A DNA stretch of 64,000 bases. Origin: Narthecium ossifragum. Lineage: Eukaryota; Streptophyta; Magnoliopsida; Dioscoreales; Nartheciaceae. The stretch is taken from the NCBI GenBank assembly GCA_963920575.1, contig OY986973.1, forward strand, positions 24,267,760-24,331,759, read 5' to 3'. A program made the position numbers and the translations under genes. The notes below the pieces were generated by a model. The model was given only the letters and a program-made list of their open reading frames with translations, was not told the DNA's origin and did no database searches. Position 1 is the stretch's first letter. Each line of letters begins with the position of its first letter. Of this stretch, positions 1 through 10,500 are shown piece after piece.

Positions 1-271
1 CTTCCAATGTAAAGGAACCAGTTTTTGCCCTTTCCTAGTCAACTGTTATGTTTGTAAATTCCATTAAGATATTAGGCTTGATCGTCGCGTAAACATTTTG
101 TCTATTGATCACATTCATCACTTACATATAGTATTACAACTTGTTAAAAGTTGTTTTTCTGGAGGAATTCATTGGAGAAAAATAACAAGTGCTTATGTGC
201 TGAAGAGCATTTGGACCTGCAACTATCACATGATTCTGTTTCTACGAACACAGCAATCTGGATGAACAGAA

Positions 272-437
272 TATGCATATACCCCGTGAGGCAAATGCTA
301 TTGCGGACGACCTCGCACGTCGGGCCAGACAAGGGGTGGCCGGACATGTGAATACACGGTAGTGAGGTTGATGTATGAGGAGTGGAGTCATGTATCACTT
401 AACCTTTTAGCTCAATTTATCAAAAAAAAAAAAAAAC
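272..437 (+). mobile_element. 5'-truncated LINE (L1-type) copy, RNase H tail plus poly(A)
   Basis: One frame reads HIPREANAIADDLARRARQG, which is the C-terminal end of the RNase H domain found at the 3' end of plant L1-type LINEs. The copy ends in GCTCAATTTATC followed by an A-run (421-436). It is flanked by a 14-bp perfect direct repeat, CTGGATGAACAGAA, at 258-271 and 438-451, which is a target-site duplication. Only about 166 bp of the element was copied, typical 5' truncation by target-primed reverse transcription. It is not functional. Confidence 0.85.
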
Positions 438-451
438 CTGGATGAACAGAA

Positions 452-1238
452 GCATAGAGCTTCTCCAGAGAGTGGGTGTCTTGGGGTTTAACATCACAAC
501 AATCACCTGACCAACCGTCTCTGTTAATCTTGAAAAAAGACGAGAAGATTAATCCACTATAGACCATATAAAAAAGGTTAATGATATAAAGCAGCCACTG
601 CCAGATTTTACAATCAACTGAAATCTTTATTGCACCAAGGTGACAGTTGATAAATTAGCCACTGATCTAATGCCACAATCCAGTAAATACAAATGGAGAA
701 ATACCCAGCGATAACTTGGCCAACATTCCAAGTCTAGATGCCAACAAGGCCAAGTACAGAACAATGTCCAGTAATCTCGTAAATGAAAACTTGACAACTT
801 TTAGATCAACCAAAACCACTGGTTTAGGTGAAATGCCGATTTCATACTGCATACAGTTACAGAAATAACCGGGTCGAAAGTGCTACTCTGCAAGCTCGGA
901 GTGGCTAGAAAAATTTATGACCATCAATCACTTCTCCATGCTGCCAGTGTATTTTATCTCACTTCCATATCTTCCTCCACTTGCTTTCTACAAGGAAAAA
1001 AGTCCCGGTGAAAAATTTAAGATTTAGAGAGATGAGTCCTGGATTAGAACTACATTCCAATTTACACCTAGTGTCAGCTGGATTAATTTTATCCTTCTGG
1101 AAGAACAAGGAGAATGTTACATTTTATCATTGCTACAGAATAAGGATAATTAAATTCAACAAGCTACTGGCCAACTACACAGTAGTAAATGCACCGACTA
1201 ACATTACCTGCGATAACTTGAATAAGTTTAACTAACCA
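452..1238. other. Likely 3' UTR of COQ2 and downstream spacer
   Basis: No gene is recognised here. The stretch just below 1239 should be the COQ2 3' UTR on the minus strand. A 61-codon minus ORF (667-852) with hydrophobic character lies inside it; it matches nothing I know and is probably chance. Confidence 0.4.
626..631 (-). terminator. Candidate COQ2 poly(A) signal
   Basis: AATAAA on the minus strand about 610 nt past the COQ2 stop. It is the first clear canonical signal I noticed downstream. Plant poly(A) signals are weakly conserved, so this is tentative. Confidence 0.35.
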
Positions 1239-3951
1239 TCATGATGCAAGCCGGCCAAGCAAGATCCCACTAAAAACCAAAGCTCCAAACCACTTGTTGG
1301 AAACAAATCTGGCAATAGAGAATTCTTAGTGAGATGGTAGTAAGGAATAAGACGATGTTATGATTTGAAATGTAGCGTTAAACATCAAAAGAACAATGCC
1401 AAAGGGACATCTGGTGCGTGTATGAAATGTTAAGTTGTGAGAAAGGTATTCACTAAAGCTCATCAAAGAAGAGCGTCATTGGATGAATCCTGAATATTGA
1501 AAGGATAAATACTACAACTGATCACATAAATGCATGCTTGTTGCTTATGTCTCTGGAAACAACGGCATCCAGATATTTATAGGTTACTACAGTAGATACT
1601 CACATTACTGGTCCTGGGAAATCAAGAATATTTTTAAGAAGTCCTACAAAAATATTATTGCTACCTATCACTGCATTGTCCACAGTAACTAGTGACTACA
1701 CACAGATAGTTGAATCATTGACTCCCAAAAATCATTTAATAGCTGCCAGAACAAGGAAATACAAAATAAGTTCCTGTAAACTCTTTTGCTGTATGAAGCA
1801 AATCTACAGGGAAGATTGAGCAAGGTGAAATTTCTGACGTACTTTCTATTGCAGTCTGCACGATTTGACAATTCAACAGTCAAAATTTGCCACCATAATT
1901 GTCCAGCTGCAGCCCCTAAAAATGGATAATATGGCCATGCTGTCCTAAAGATATACACATTGAATCAGTATTAGATAAATTGTAGATGATAAAATAGCCA
2001 TAGATGTAAAGAAATTACATAGAGGCTCAAAACAAACCAAGTTCTGCATTAAAGCCACTGAGCGCTAAGCTACTAATACACACAATCCCAAATCCAGCAG
2101 TCCAATACTTTGTCAAGTCTCCAAACCTCAATGCCGTAGATTTCACACCCACTTTCAGGTCATCTTCTTTATCCTAATTGCTGAATCATCAGAATTTGAT
2201 GGGAGAAAAGAAATAAACTTGCTCATTATTAATCTAAACCTTATTCAAAAAGGAGTATAGTCAAAAAAAGTACCTGATGTGCATAAATTGTGTCATATAC
2301 AAGGGTCCAACATATGCCAGACACATACAATGGGAGGACAATAGCTGGATCCAAACTTCCTTTAATTGCAGCCCATCCTAATAACGCTCCCCAATTAAAG
2401 GTCAAACCTAAATATGCTTGAGGCTGTTAAAATTATGTAAAACAAGAAAACTACATTATTTTTCCTTCACCGAAGGAGAAGAATCCTAAATACACAGGGT
2501 ACAATATTCTCATTGTCCTACCCAAAACGTCCATCTCTTCATCAGAGGATAGGTGAAAACCAGCAACAATGATGATGCTCCCAGAACGCGGCTGCAGAAT
2601 ATTTGTAAATCCAGTTATAAATCATAAATGTGCCACTGCAGATACAGCATACATTTTTGTATATTATCTCCAAACATACATAAATGACCATACAAAGAAT
2701 TTTGAATAATTCCATAATACAAAAGAGCAGCAACAATTGAATAAGGACAGCTCTCTAGATTAACTAAGACGCATGGTGTACCTATAATTGTTAAGTTGTA
2801 GAAGAATTCCTAAGCCCAATAGAAGCTGAACTCCGAGAAAGCTAAGTCCTTGAAACGGTGTCAAGATACCAGATGCAATAGGTCTGTACTTGGTACGCTC
2901 CACCTGTGGCAAAAAAAAAAATTCCCATTAGCCAGCAAGAAAAAGAAACACCAACCAGCTAAATAGGATCATAAGCGAATGTGATGTCAAAAATTGAATG
3001 TACCCTCTTATCAATATCACTGTCGAGGAGGTCATTCACTGTGCAGCCAGCTCCACGTAAAAGTACTGCCCCACATCCAAACAAGGCCAACATCTTTAAG
3101 TCCGGAAGCTCTCCTGGGGTTGCTGCCATGGTAATCGACCTACATACGAAGAATGCAAGAACGATTAATTACTCATTGCACACTGCAAAAACATCCCAGA
3201 GGCACAGTTTTCTAAAATTTAAAGGTTCAGTTTTGATCTGGCTAAACGTCCAGTACTCCCATCAGTAAGTTTGTCAGCTGAACTTTACTTCTATCTCACA
3301 TTTGAAGAACATTTTTCCTCTAAAAAACCTCAAATTAGACCCTAAGCGGCACATCGTTATATCAATCAACGTGATAAACAGTAAGCGGTTTTATCACTCG
3401 CGTCTGGGTCTTTATATTATCAACAGCAACAAAGTCATGATTCCAAGACGAAAGTCATCAAATTTCACCTCTGCAAGGAGGAAAAGAAGATAGAAGGAAT
3501 ACTAGAATTTATCGTACCACATGCAAGGCCAAGCAAGCAACCAGGTCCCGATGGGCTTGTCCAGCCTCGCGAGGAGCGCGTATGGCCGCACCGACTTCGG
3601 GAGGTACACATCCACCCACGAGGGCGGCGGTGCCAACGGTGCTCCACCACTGCCATCACCATCATCCCCGCCGGGACCCTCCGCCGCCGCTCGCGAGGAG
3701 CTGGAGATAGTTACGGCGGGTATGTAGCAGTGGGGAGACGGGCGCGAGCCGATATGATCGCATCTCGGCGAAGAGAGGAGGGTTTCCGCGGTTCTCAAGA
3801 TGGAGATGGTGGAAATGAGGTTAGGATTACGAACGCGAGAGGAGGAGGACGAGGAGAAGAGAGGGGCGGTGGAGGAGAACAATAAAGGAAGGAAGTTGGG
3901 ATGAGATCGGCGACGGAGCCTCTCCACAGCGCGAAAAACCCCAAACGCCAT
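1239..3951 (-). CDS. COQ2: 4-hydroxybenzoate polyprenyltransferase, mitochondrial (8 exons, 404 aa)
   Basis: Attaches the polyprenyl side chain to 4-hydroxybenzoate in ubiquinone synthesis, in the mitochondrial inner membrane. Exons in transcript order: 3951-3518, 3139-3004, 2903-2782, 2591-2522, 2423-2274, 2173-2038, 1939-1843, 1308-1239. All junctions are GT-AG and in phase, totalling 1215 nt. The start [15 protein letters not shown] begins a basic, Ser-rich presequence fitting mitochondrial import. UbiA-family hallmarks are present: [11 protein letters not shown], the first Asp-rich motif NDLLDSDID (end of exon 2) and the second, [13 protein letters not shown] (exons 5-6). The C-terminus [19 protein letters not shown] is close to the Arabidopsis PPT1 end, and the length is about that of PPT1 (roughly 407 aa). 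The 70-nt exon 4 ([12 protein letters not shown]) is easily missed. No lesion is seen, so the gene looks functional. The acceptor of exon 7 is the least certain junction. Confidence 0.93.
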
Positions 3952-4079
3952 CTCTCAGTCTCTCTCTCCTCTTCTTTGACGACTGACGAGTATATTTTAC
4001 TAAGTGGGCCCTGTGGCCCTCGCTAACCTCTCTCTGCTACCCTCTATATGACCCGTGCCGTGATCGATGTCTATCGATG

Positions 4080-4640
4080 AATTAAATCAATTAATCGATA
4101 GTCATCTACGAATTAATGTATCAATCATCTAATTATTCTAATCCATCGATAATATTCCACCAATGAATTAGATATATATCAGGATGTGCAATGTATATGG
4201 GCACGTGGCCATGTACATAGATCTTTATCCTATTTTATATACGAGTTTTGATTTTGTGTACATGGCCGAAACCATGTGTGTTACACATGTGATCCAATCG
4301 GTAGTGAGGTACCGACTAATTCTTCTAGTCCATCGGTATATACCTCACTACCGATTGAATGTATCAATGATCGGATCAGTAGTGATGTACTGATTTATTG
4401 ATTTAATCCATCGGTACTTTACTATCGATGGAATAAATTAATTAGTCGGTACCTCACTACCAATCACGTGGCATGTGCATTACACATGTGATCCAATTGG
4501 TACTAAGGTACCGACTGATTCTTCTAATCCATCGGTATCAGTCGATAAGTCACTATCGATTGAATGTATCAATGATCGGATCGGCAGTGAAGTACTGATT
4601 TGTTGATTAATCCATCGATGTACAAATTATAGTCTTAAAA
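4080..4640. repeat. Foldback-like dispersed repeat with many CGGTAGTGA motifs
   Basis: AT-rich DNA built from short motifs on both strands, such as CGGTAGTGAGGTACCGA, its complement TCGGTACCTCACTACCGA, and TAATCCATCGGTA. These make imperfect hairpins every 60-100 bp. Related blocks lie near 29765, 35475 and 61945, so it is a dispersed family, probably a non-autonomous DNA transposon. No coding sequence and no sure termini were found. It lies 130 bp upstream of the COQ2 start codon. Confidence 0.6.
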
Positions 4641-4723
4641 CCTAATTTGAATGAATAAGATTACCATTTCTGCGTATAACAAAAGCAGAGGTTGAGAGTT
4701 TCCAAACCATGTCTTCATCAGTT

Positions 4724-4942
4724 GTTTTTTTTTTTTGATAAGTTGAGCCACAAGGGCTAGTGGAAAGCAAGAACTACAAAATCAGGACCCAAACTTTCAA
4801 CCAACCCCATCATCTTCCCCCCTGGCTTCCTCCGTCAGGATAGCCCCCGGGGCTCCTACACATAATTGGGCACACCATCTCCCCCTAGAGGCTCTAGCTA
4901 GGTTATCGGCTTCCCCATTCTCCTCCCTTGGGACGAACCGGA
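4724..4942 (-). mobile_element. 5'-truncated LINE copy with target-site duplication
   Basis: On the minus strand it reads RFVPREENGEADNLARASRG, an RNase H tail like the copy at 272, and ends in GTGGCTCAACTTATC plus a poly(A) run (T-run 4724-4736). The flanks ATGTCTTCATCAGTT (4709-4723) and ATGTCTTCGTCAGTT (4943-4957) form a 15-bp target-site duplication with one mismatch. Confidence 0.85.
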
Positions 4943-5220
4943 TATGTCTTCGTCAGTTCAATGCTTCAAGCAGGAACTCAAGGCTCAGTAGAACCCACAA
5001 CCCACACTTGAAGAAGATATAACACAATATAGTTTAAGTCATCAAAATTTGCCCGTACAAATCAGGCTAAGTTTTTTTTTGAAAATTGATGCCTTATAAT
5101 ACACCAAAAGCGTTGGCAATTGAGCGAATATAACAGTCATGATCATCTTTGCCCATAAAGATGCTTTCAAGTTTGATGGCTTTGTTCAGTGTAGGAATCA
5201 GAAAAATTTGGCCATAAGCT

Positions 5221-5491
5221 TTTTTTTTTTTTTTTTTGATAAATTGAGCCATTAGGCTAGAAAGCCATCACAGTAAGTCAGCCAGGGACAAACCCCCTGG
5301 CAGCCTCATCCACTACAATCAACGAATCTATCTCTAGTGCTTCCTTGGCGACCCAGTCCGCCCTAGCGTTATCCTCTCGAGGTATGTATCTCACCATGAC
5401 TTCAACAAACCCACGTCTTGCCCACCATATGTCCTGCACAGTGCGTACACAATCGCCGACAACCGGGAGCGAGCCATCAATCATTTTCGCA
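5221..5491 (-). mobile_element. 5'-truncated LINE copy inserted in the MED18 3' UTR
   Basis: The minus frame (5496-5278) contains the RNase H tail VRYIPREDNARADWVAKEAL and ends in ATGGCTCAATTTATC plus poly(A) (T-run 5221-5238). It is bounded by the 10-bp perfect duplication GCCATAAGCT at 5211-5220 and 5492-5501. The right duplication starts just after the MED18 stop codon (5512-5510), so this copy now forms the first part of the MED18 3' UTR, in the sense orientation. Confidence 0.87.
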
Positions 5492-5509
5492 GCCATAAGC
5501 TACAACACC

Positions 5510-6807
5510 CTATAATGTCTTGTGGGCACTATTTGACATAAGAGAAGCCGCAGCTGCAGCAGCAGTGGGAACAATTCCGGTGGAAACACCAGGTTTTGAG
5601 AGATGAAGGAGCCTGCGGCCACAAAGTTAAAGACAGCATGTGTTATGACAAGCAATCTGATAGGATTCCCATCATTTCAACAGATTACGGATGAGCAACA
5701 GATAGAATGCATGTACTTACGGAGCCAAATATTCACAGAAGGAAGTTACAGCAGAAACCACTTCATTATAGTTATCAGCAGCAGCAGGCGCGGTGATCTC
5801 TACCAGTTGTATGCCAGGAGTGATAGGCACAGCTTCATCAACAGCATGGAGCTTCAGCATCCTGTTAGCTGAGGTTACTGTCACGGTGATGGGTGCACCC
5901 CGGTTGAATCGGAAGGCAAAGCCCACCTTGAGAAGTTCATGATCTAACTTGTAACCAATGGTGTAAAAGAAGCGCAGAACATTCTTGCTCACTTTGCTTT
6001 CCACCACAGTGCGAACCAAAACAGAGAGTTGCTCTGCACCGGCCCCTCTCATAGCCCCACCGACATGTCGAGCAGTCCTATGCAATAACAAATAGGTTCA
6101 AATTATTCAGAGGGAGCAGAGCGATATCAGTGACACAAAACATAGCAATGTACCAAGTTGGCAGGCTCTGTGTCAGGTCACACAAGAGACGGACTTCAGA
6201 GGCTCCCGATCCTGGACGGCACAAAATTTGTCAGTGAGTCGAGTGTTACAAAATGAAATTGGCAGTTATCCTCTGTCAAGATGCACGCACCTAGGTTAGG
6301 TCCACTTTTCAAGCACAGCTCATGAACTCTGAGACGTTCTTTTGGAACACCACAAAGGCCCTGGAGAAGAATCTCAAGGGCCTCGACATGCTGAAGACCA
6401 AATATCAAGCTTTATTCTCATGTACCAGATGAAAGTGCAACAAGAATACAAATCAAAGCTTCCAAGTTAAGCAGAGGGATTATCAAGTGAACATGGTGAT
6501 CCTCTGAGAACAGCTCATTGGCATTAAAAGTGGCAAAAGCATAACATGTCAAATCCAAGGACACCATTTCTTCTGGTTTATCTATCTCACGAATTTATCC
6601 GCAATTCAATCTCTAATGTTGGCTAGTAGATTCTCTAACATTGCACATCTTATGCATAATGCCAAATACGAGGTTCAAAGAACAATACAGTGGCAAGTAA
6701 CTAATAGTTTTCGTAAGAAAAACCAAAGAGTTAGAACCTAACTAAAATCGACAGGCACACACAGATCATACCTGTGTCTCAATGATACCTTGCACTACAC
6801 ACTCCAT
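5510..6807 (-). CDS. MED18: Mediator of RNA polymerase II transcription subunit 18 (5 exons, 217 aa)
   Basis: Head-module subunit of the nuclear Mediator complex, which couples transcription factors to RNA polymerase II. Exons in order: 6807-6772 (MECVVQGIIETQ), 6390-6291 (HVEALEILLQGLCGVPKER), 6211-6154 (SEVRLLCDL), 6077-5721 (HVGGAMRGAGAEQLSVLVR, then ESKVSKNVLRFFYTIGYKLD) and 5612-5510. All introns are GT-AG and phases agree, giving 654 nt. The sequence follows Arabidopsis MED18 closely from start to finish (217 versus about 219 aa), including the alanine run near the C-terminus. The first exon is only 12 codons. A LINE is inserted immediately after the stop. The ATG faces the BIG gene, 726 bp away. 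Confidence 0.94.
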
Positions 6808-7533
6808 CTATCTCTAACTTCACCAGACCATTCCCTGACATCCACAACAAAAACAAGTCATACATCATATGCTCCAACATGTTGGTTATGCTCATCATAA
6901 AAAAAACTGAGATTCCATTGTTTCAGGCATTTTCACAAACACATAAATAGCAAGATAGATTGACCCCAACCACAGTGCTGGGATTTCCTTACAAATGTAT
7001 TGGAAAAAACAAGGCAGATAGCTTAGTCCATTGAACTAAAAATTTAGTACCAATAAATGCTCGTAGTGTAGGAGACCTGTAATCAGAGAGCTCAGGTTGG
7101 TTCCCTGGACGATGGAAGAGGAGACCCGGCGTTGTTGGTCAATGCTATCTTCAGCGGCGCACGAGGGCTCTCGAATCCTCCTATTCCTAATAAAACGATT
7201 GCTTTGGACGTCACGTGAACCGAAATGGGAACCGAAAAATCTTCTCGGCCCGATGATCAGAGATGATCTGAGGTAGGTACAAGATAGTTATCCTGTACCA
7301 ATCGGGGGTTGTTCCGGACCCCGGTCACCCAGCCCAAGCAAGCAAAAGTGAAAAATAGCCAAATCGACATCGTCTTCTCGGCCCGATGACGAGGTCATTA
7401 GATCTCCATCTCTCCATCTCTCCCTCCCTCCCTCCAAATCCATTTGGAGATCCGAAACCCTGATCCTAGCTCGGATCTCACATCAATCGACGTTCCAACG
7501 GCCTTCCAATGACGGGGATCTGATCCGATCGCA
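6808..7533. promoter_or_regulatory. Divergent upstream region shared by MED18 and the BIG gene
   Basis: About 0.73 kb separates the two start codons. The BIG-proximal part (7360-7530) is pyrimidine-rich (TCTCCATCTCTCCC), like a plant 5' UTR. The MED18 side contains a moderately GC-rich block (7080-7200) that could be a non-coding first exon. TCTTCTCGGCCCGATGA occurs twice (near 7231 and 7373). No coding sequence is seen. Confidence 0.5.
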
Positions 7534-10500
7534 ATGGCCTCGGCTCAGCCCCTGGGTGGCGCAACCCGGGCGGGGCGTGTCATCGGACCGGCACTCGACA
7601 AGATCATCAAGAACGCCGCTTGGCGTAAGCACTCGGCCCTCGTCTCCGCTTGCAAAGCCGCCCTTGACCGCCTCGATGCCCTCCCCGCCGACACCGCTGG
7701 TGAACTCCCCGCCTCCCCTCTCGTCGGCCTTACCTCCGCTGATGCCGACCTTGTCCTCCTTCCCCTCTGCCTCGCCCTCGACTCCGGCGCCCCCAAGGTC
7801 GTCGACCCCACCCTCGAGTGCGCCCTCAAGCTCTTCTCCGCTCACCTCCTCTGCGCTGAGATCGACCACCAACCCGACTCCCAAGAAACCCTGGACACAG
7901 CCTCCCGCCTCATGACATCCATCTGCACCTGCGGCGGACTCGGAGACGAGGCCATCGAGCTTGCGATGCTCCGGGTGGTCGTCGCTGCTGTGCGCTCCCC
8001 GGTTGCCGTGCTTCGCGGGGAGTGCCTTGCCCAGATCGTCAAGAGCTGCTATAACGTCTACCTAGGCAGCCATAGCGCCTCCAACCAGGTTTGCGCCAAG
8101 GTTGTCCTCGCCCAGACCCTCACTATCGTGTACGCTCGAGTGGAGGCGGACGTGATGGATGTCAGGGTCCGGACAGTGTCGATCGCCGATATGCTAGACC
8201 TGTCCGACAGGAACTTGCATGATTCGACGCTGGTGCAGGCCGCACAGAACTTCATCAATGAGGCGATGGAGGGTAGCGAGGACGAGGTCTTGACCTCCAG
8301 ATCCGAGAAGAGTAATGTGTCCGGGGAAGTGGGTGGTGGGGAGTCCGTGAACGGTGGTGGAGTGGATCTAGGGGAAGCTTTAAGTAAGATGAGGGAAGAT
8401 GGCTTGTTTCTGTTCAAGAACTTATGCAAGCTGTCCATGAAGTTCTCGACGCAGGAGAATCCAGATGACCCTCTTCTGTTGAGGGGGAAGGTCTTGTCCT
8501 TGGAGCTGCTCAAGATGGTGATAGATAATTCTGGATCGATCTGGAGGACCAATGAGAAGTAAGTACCAATGGGTTTTCTTCGCTTACTGCAACCTTCTTT
8601 TCCTCAGTTTGATGATTTGTTCATGTTAAATAACTTTTTGATATCGAGCATCCTGTTTGAAAAAAACTGGATTTCTCCTACTTTCTGATTGTGGATATTT
8701 ACTATCATTGTACTGTTAGTTAACTGAGAAATAGATTATCTCGACAGATCATGCAGGACCTCTAGTTTATCCTTTAGTCTTCCGTGTGATGTATATGTTG
8801 TCTACTTTTTGTCTAGTTAATAATGAATGCAACCACATTAAAAGCGGAAAACAAATGTGGCTAAAGCCTAAAGTTTTGGTTGCAAGTTCCTGTAGCCCAG
8901 GGTGAGACGTGAGATAGTGATTTTGGATTAATTGGAGTTAAATGGTAATCTCAAAACATGATCATCTGTTGCAAGTTAATATAACAATGTTATATTTTTT
9001 GAATCCCAGAAGCTGAACCCAAAGCCTTAAATGAAACTGATTAAATCAACTTTCAGTTGGGATGCAACTTGCTCAGCTATTTTGTTGGATTAATCTGTTT
9101 TCTGATTCCCATAGAAAGGCAACTAGATGAATGCATCAGCTCTTAATCTACCCTTCATCTCATTTTCTTGTTCGTCATCAACTGTATATGTCTCCCTCTA
9201 TATATCTATTCTATTTTTTCGTAGTTCTTGAAATTTCTATCTTCATCATAGAGTAATTCTGTAAATTCTATGTTCTAATACCATGCACATGCTCTGCAAG
9301 ATTTTTATATCATGAAATTGTGCTAAAAAGATTAGGCATTGCTGGTGTTAAAGAAAGAAACAATCAACGTGAGCATAAGAAAAATGATTGTTAAGTGTAA
9401 CATCTTTGGATTGCTCTGTGTGTGTGCACGCACATCTGCAGACATGTGCATACGAGTCTGTGTCTCTCCCTGGGTCCCTGTGTGTGTCTACTTACCTCAT
9501 GGATTAAATGCTACCTAGAAACTATTAGCATGAGCATAATTTTTTTTTGCCAACTGTAACATCCTTTGGATAACTTCTGCATGTATGTGTAAAAACAATC
9601 CGCGTGAACATAGGAAAAACATTTGCACACTGGAATATCTTTGATGACCGTCTTTGTATGCATGCATCCCTTTATCTCTGTGGCTGTATGTGTCCATTTA
9701 TCTCATGGAAAAGAAAACTACCAATAAACAAAACACGAGGATAAGGAAAACCTTTGACAACTGGAGTATCTTTTGCAATCTCGGTTCTTTTTGGTGTGCG
9801 CGTGCGCCCATGCACCAACTGAAACATCTTTGGATGACACACTCCCTCTATGTGTGTAAAGTAGGAACATGTTTGCCAGCTGTAACATCTTTTGATGACT
9901 CCGTCTACATGCATGCATGCGTGCAGGCTGGCGGGCACGTGTTAGTGTAATTTCTATCAATTTTAACCTCTTCGGATGACTCTGTATAGGCGTGAATGTG
10001 TGTGCGTGTAGTTAAGAAATTTTTTCCCCGATCGTATCATCTTCAGATATCCCTGACTGTGAGTATATGAAGTAGCTTGTATCTGAGCCTATCAGTTTGT
10101 CTGTGTGCGTGCAGGAAAATAGCAAGAAACAGTATACGTGTGTGTCCGAGCGTAAGACATGTGTGCATGAAACCAAGAATTGGTGTGTGCGTAAAACAGT
10201 GTGTGTGCTTGTGTGTTAAGATACTAACAAGCAATCGGCATGAACATAAGAGATGTTTGCCAAACATAATATAGAACAAGAGTGAAATAAAGGTGTTTCA
10301 TGACATCCAATTACTTTTAAGTAGTTTCCCTAGGTGCATTAATCATGGGCTCTTTAATTCTTAGTTTTTGCAACCGTTTAATTGACAGCCTTTATTACAG
10401 TTTGATTTCAAGAAAGAGACTATAGCCTATGCGATACGATTTTGTAGGAAAACAGATTGTCTTGGACCAACAGAGATTTATAACCCAAAGGAAAAATCCA

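Noticed and set aside
7483..8552. Long antisense and shifted ORFs over BIG exon 1
   Set aside because: Codon-bias shadows of the GC-rich exon; the plus frame continues into well-matched downstream exons.
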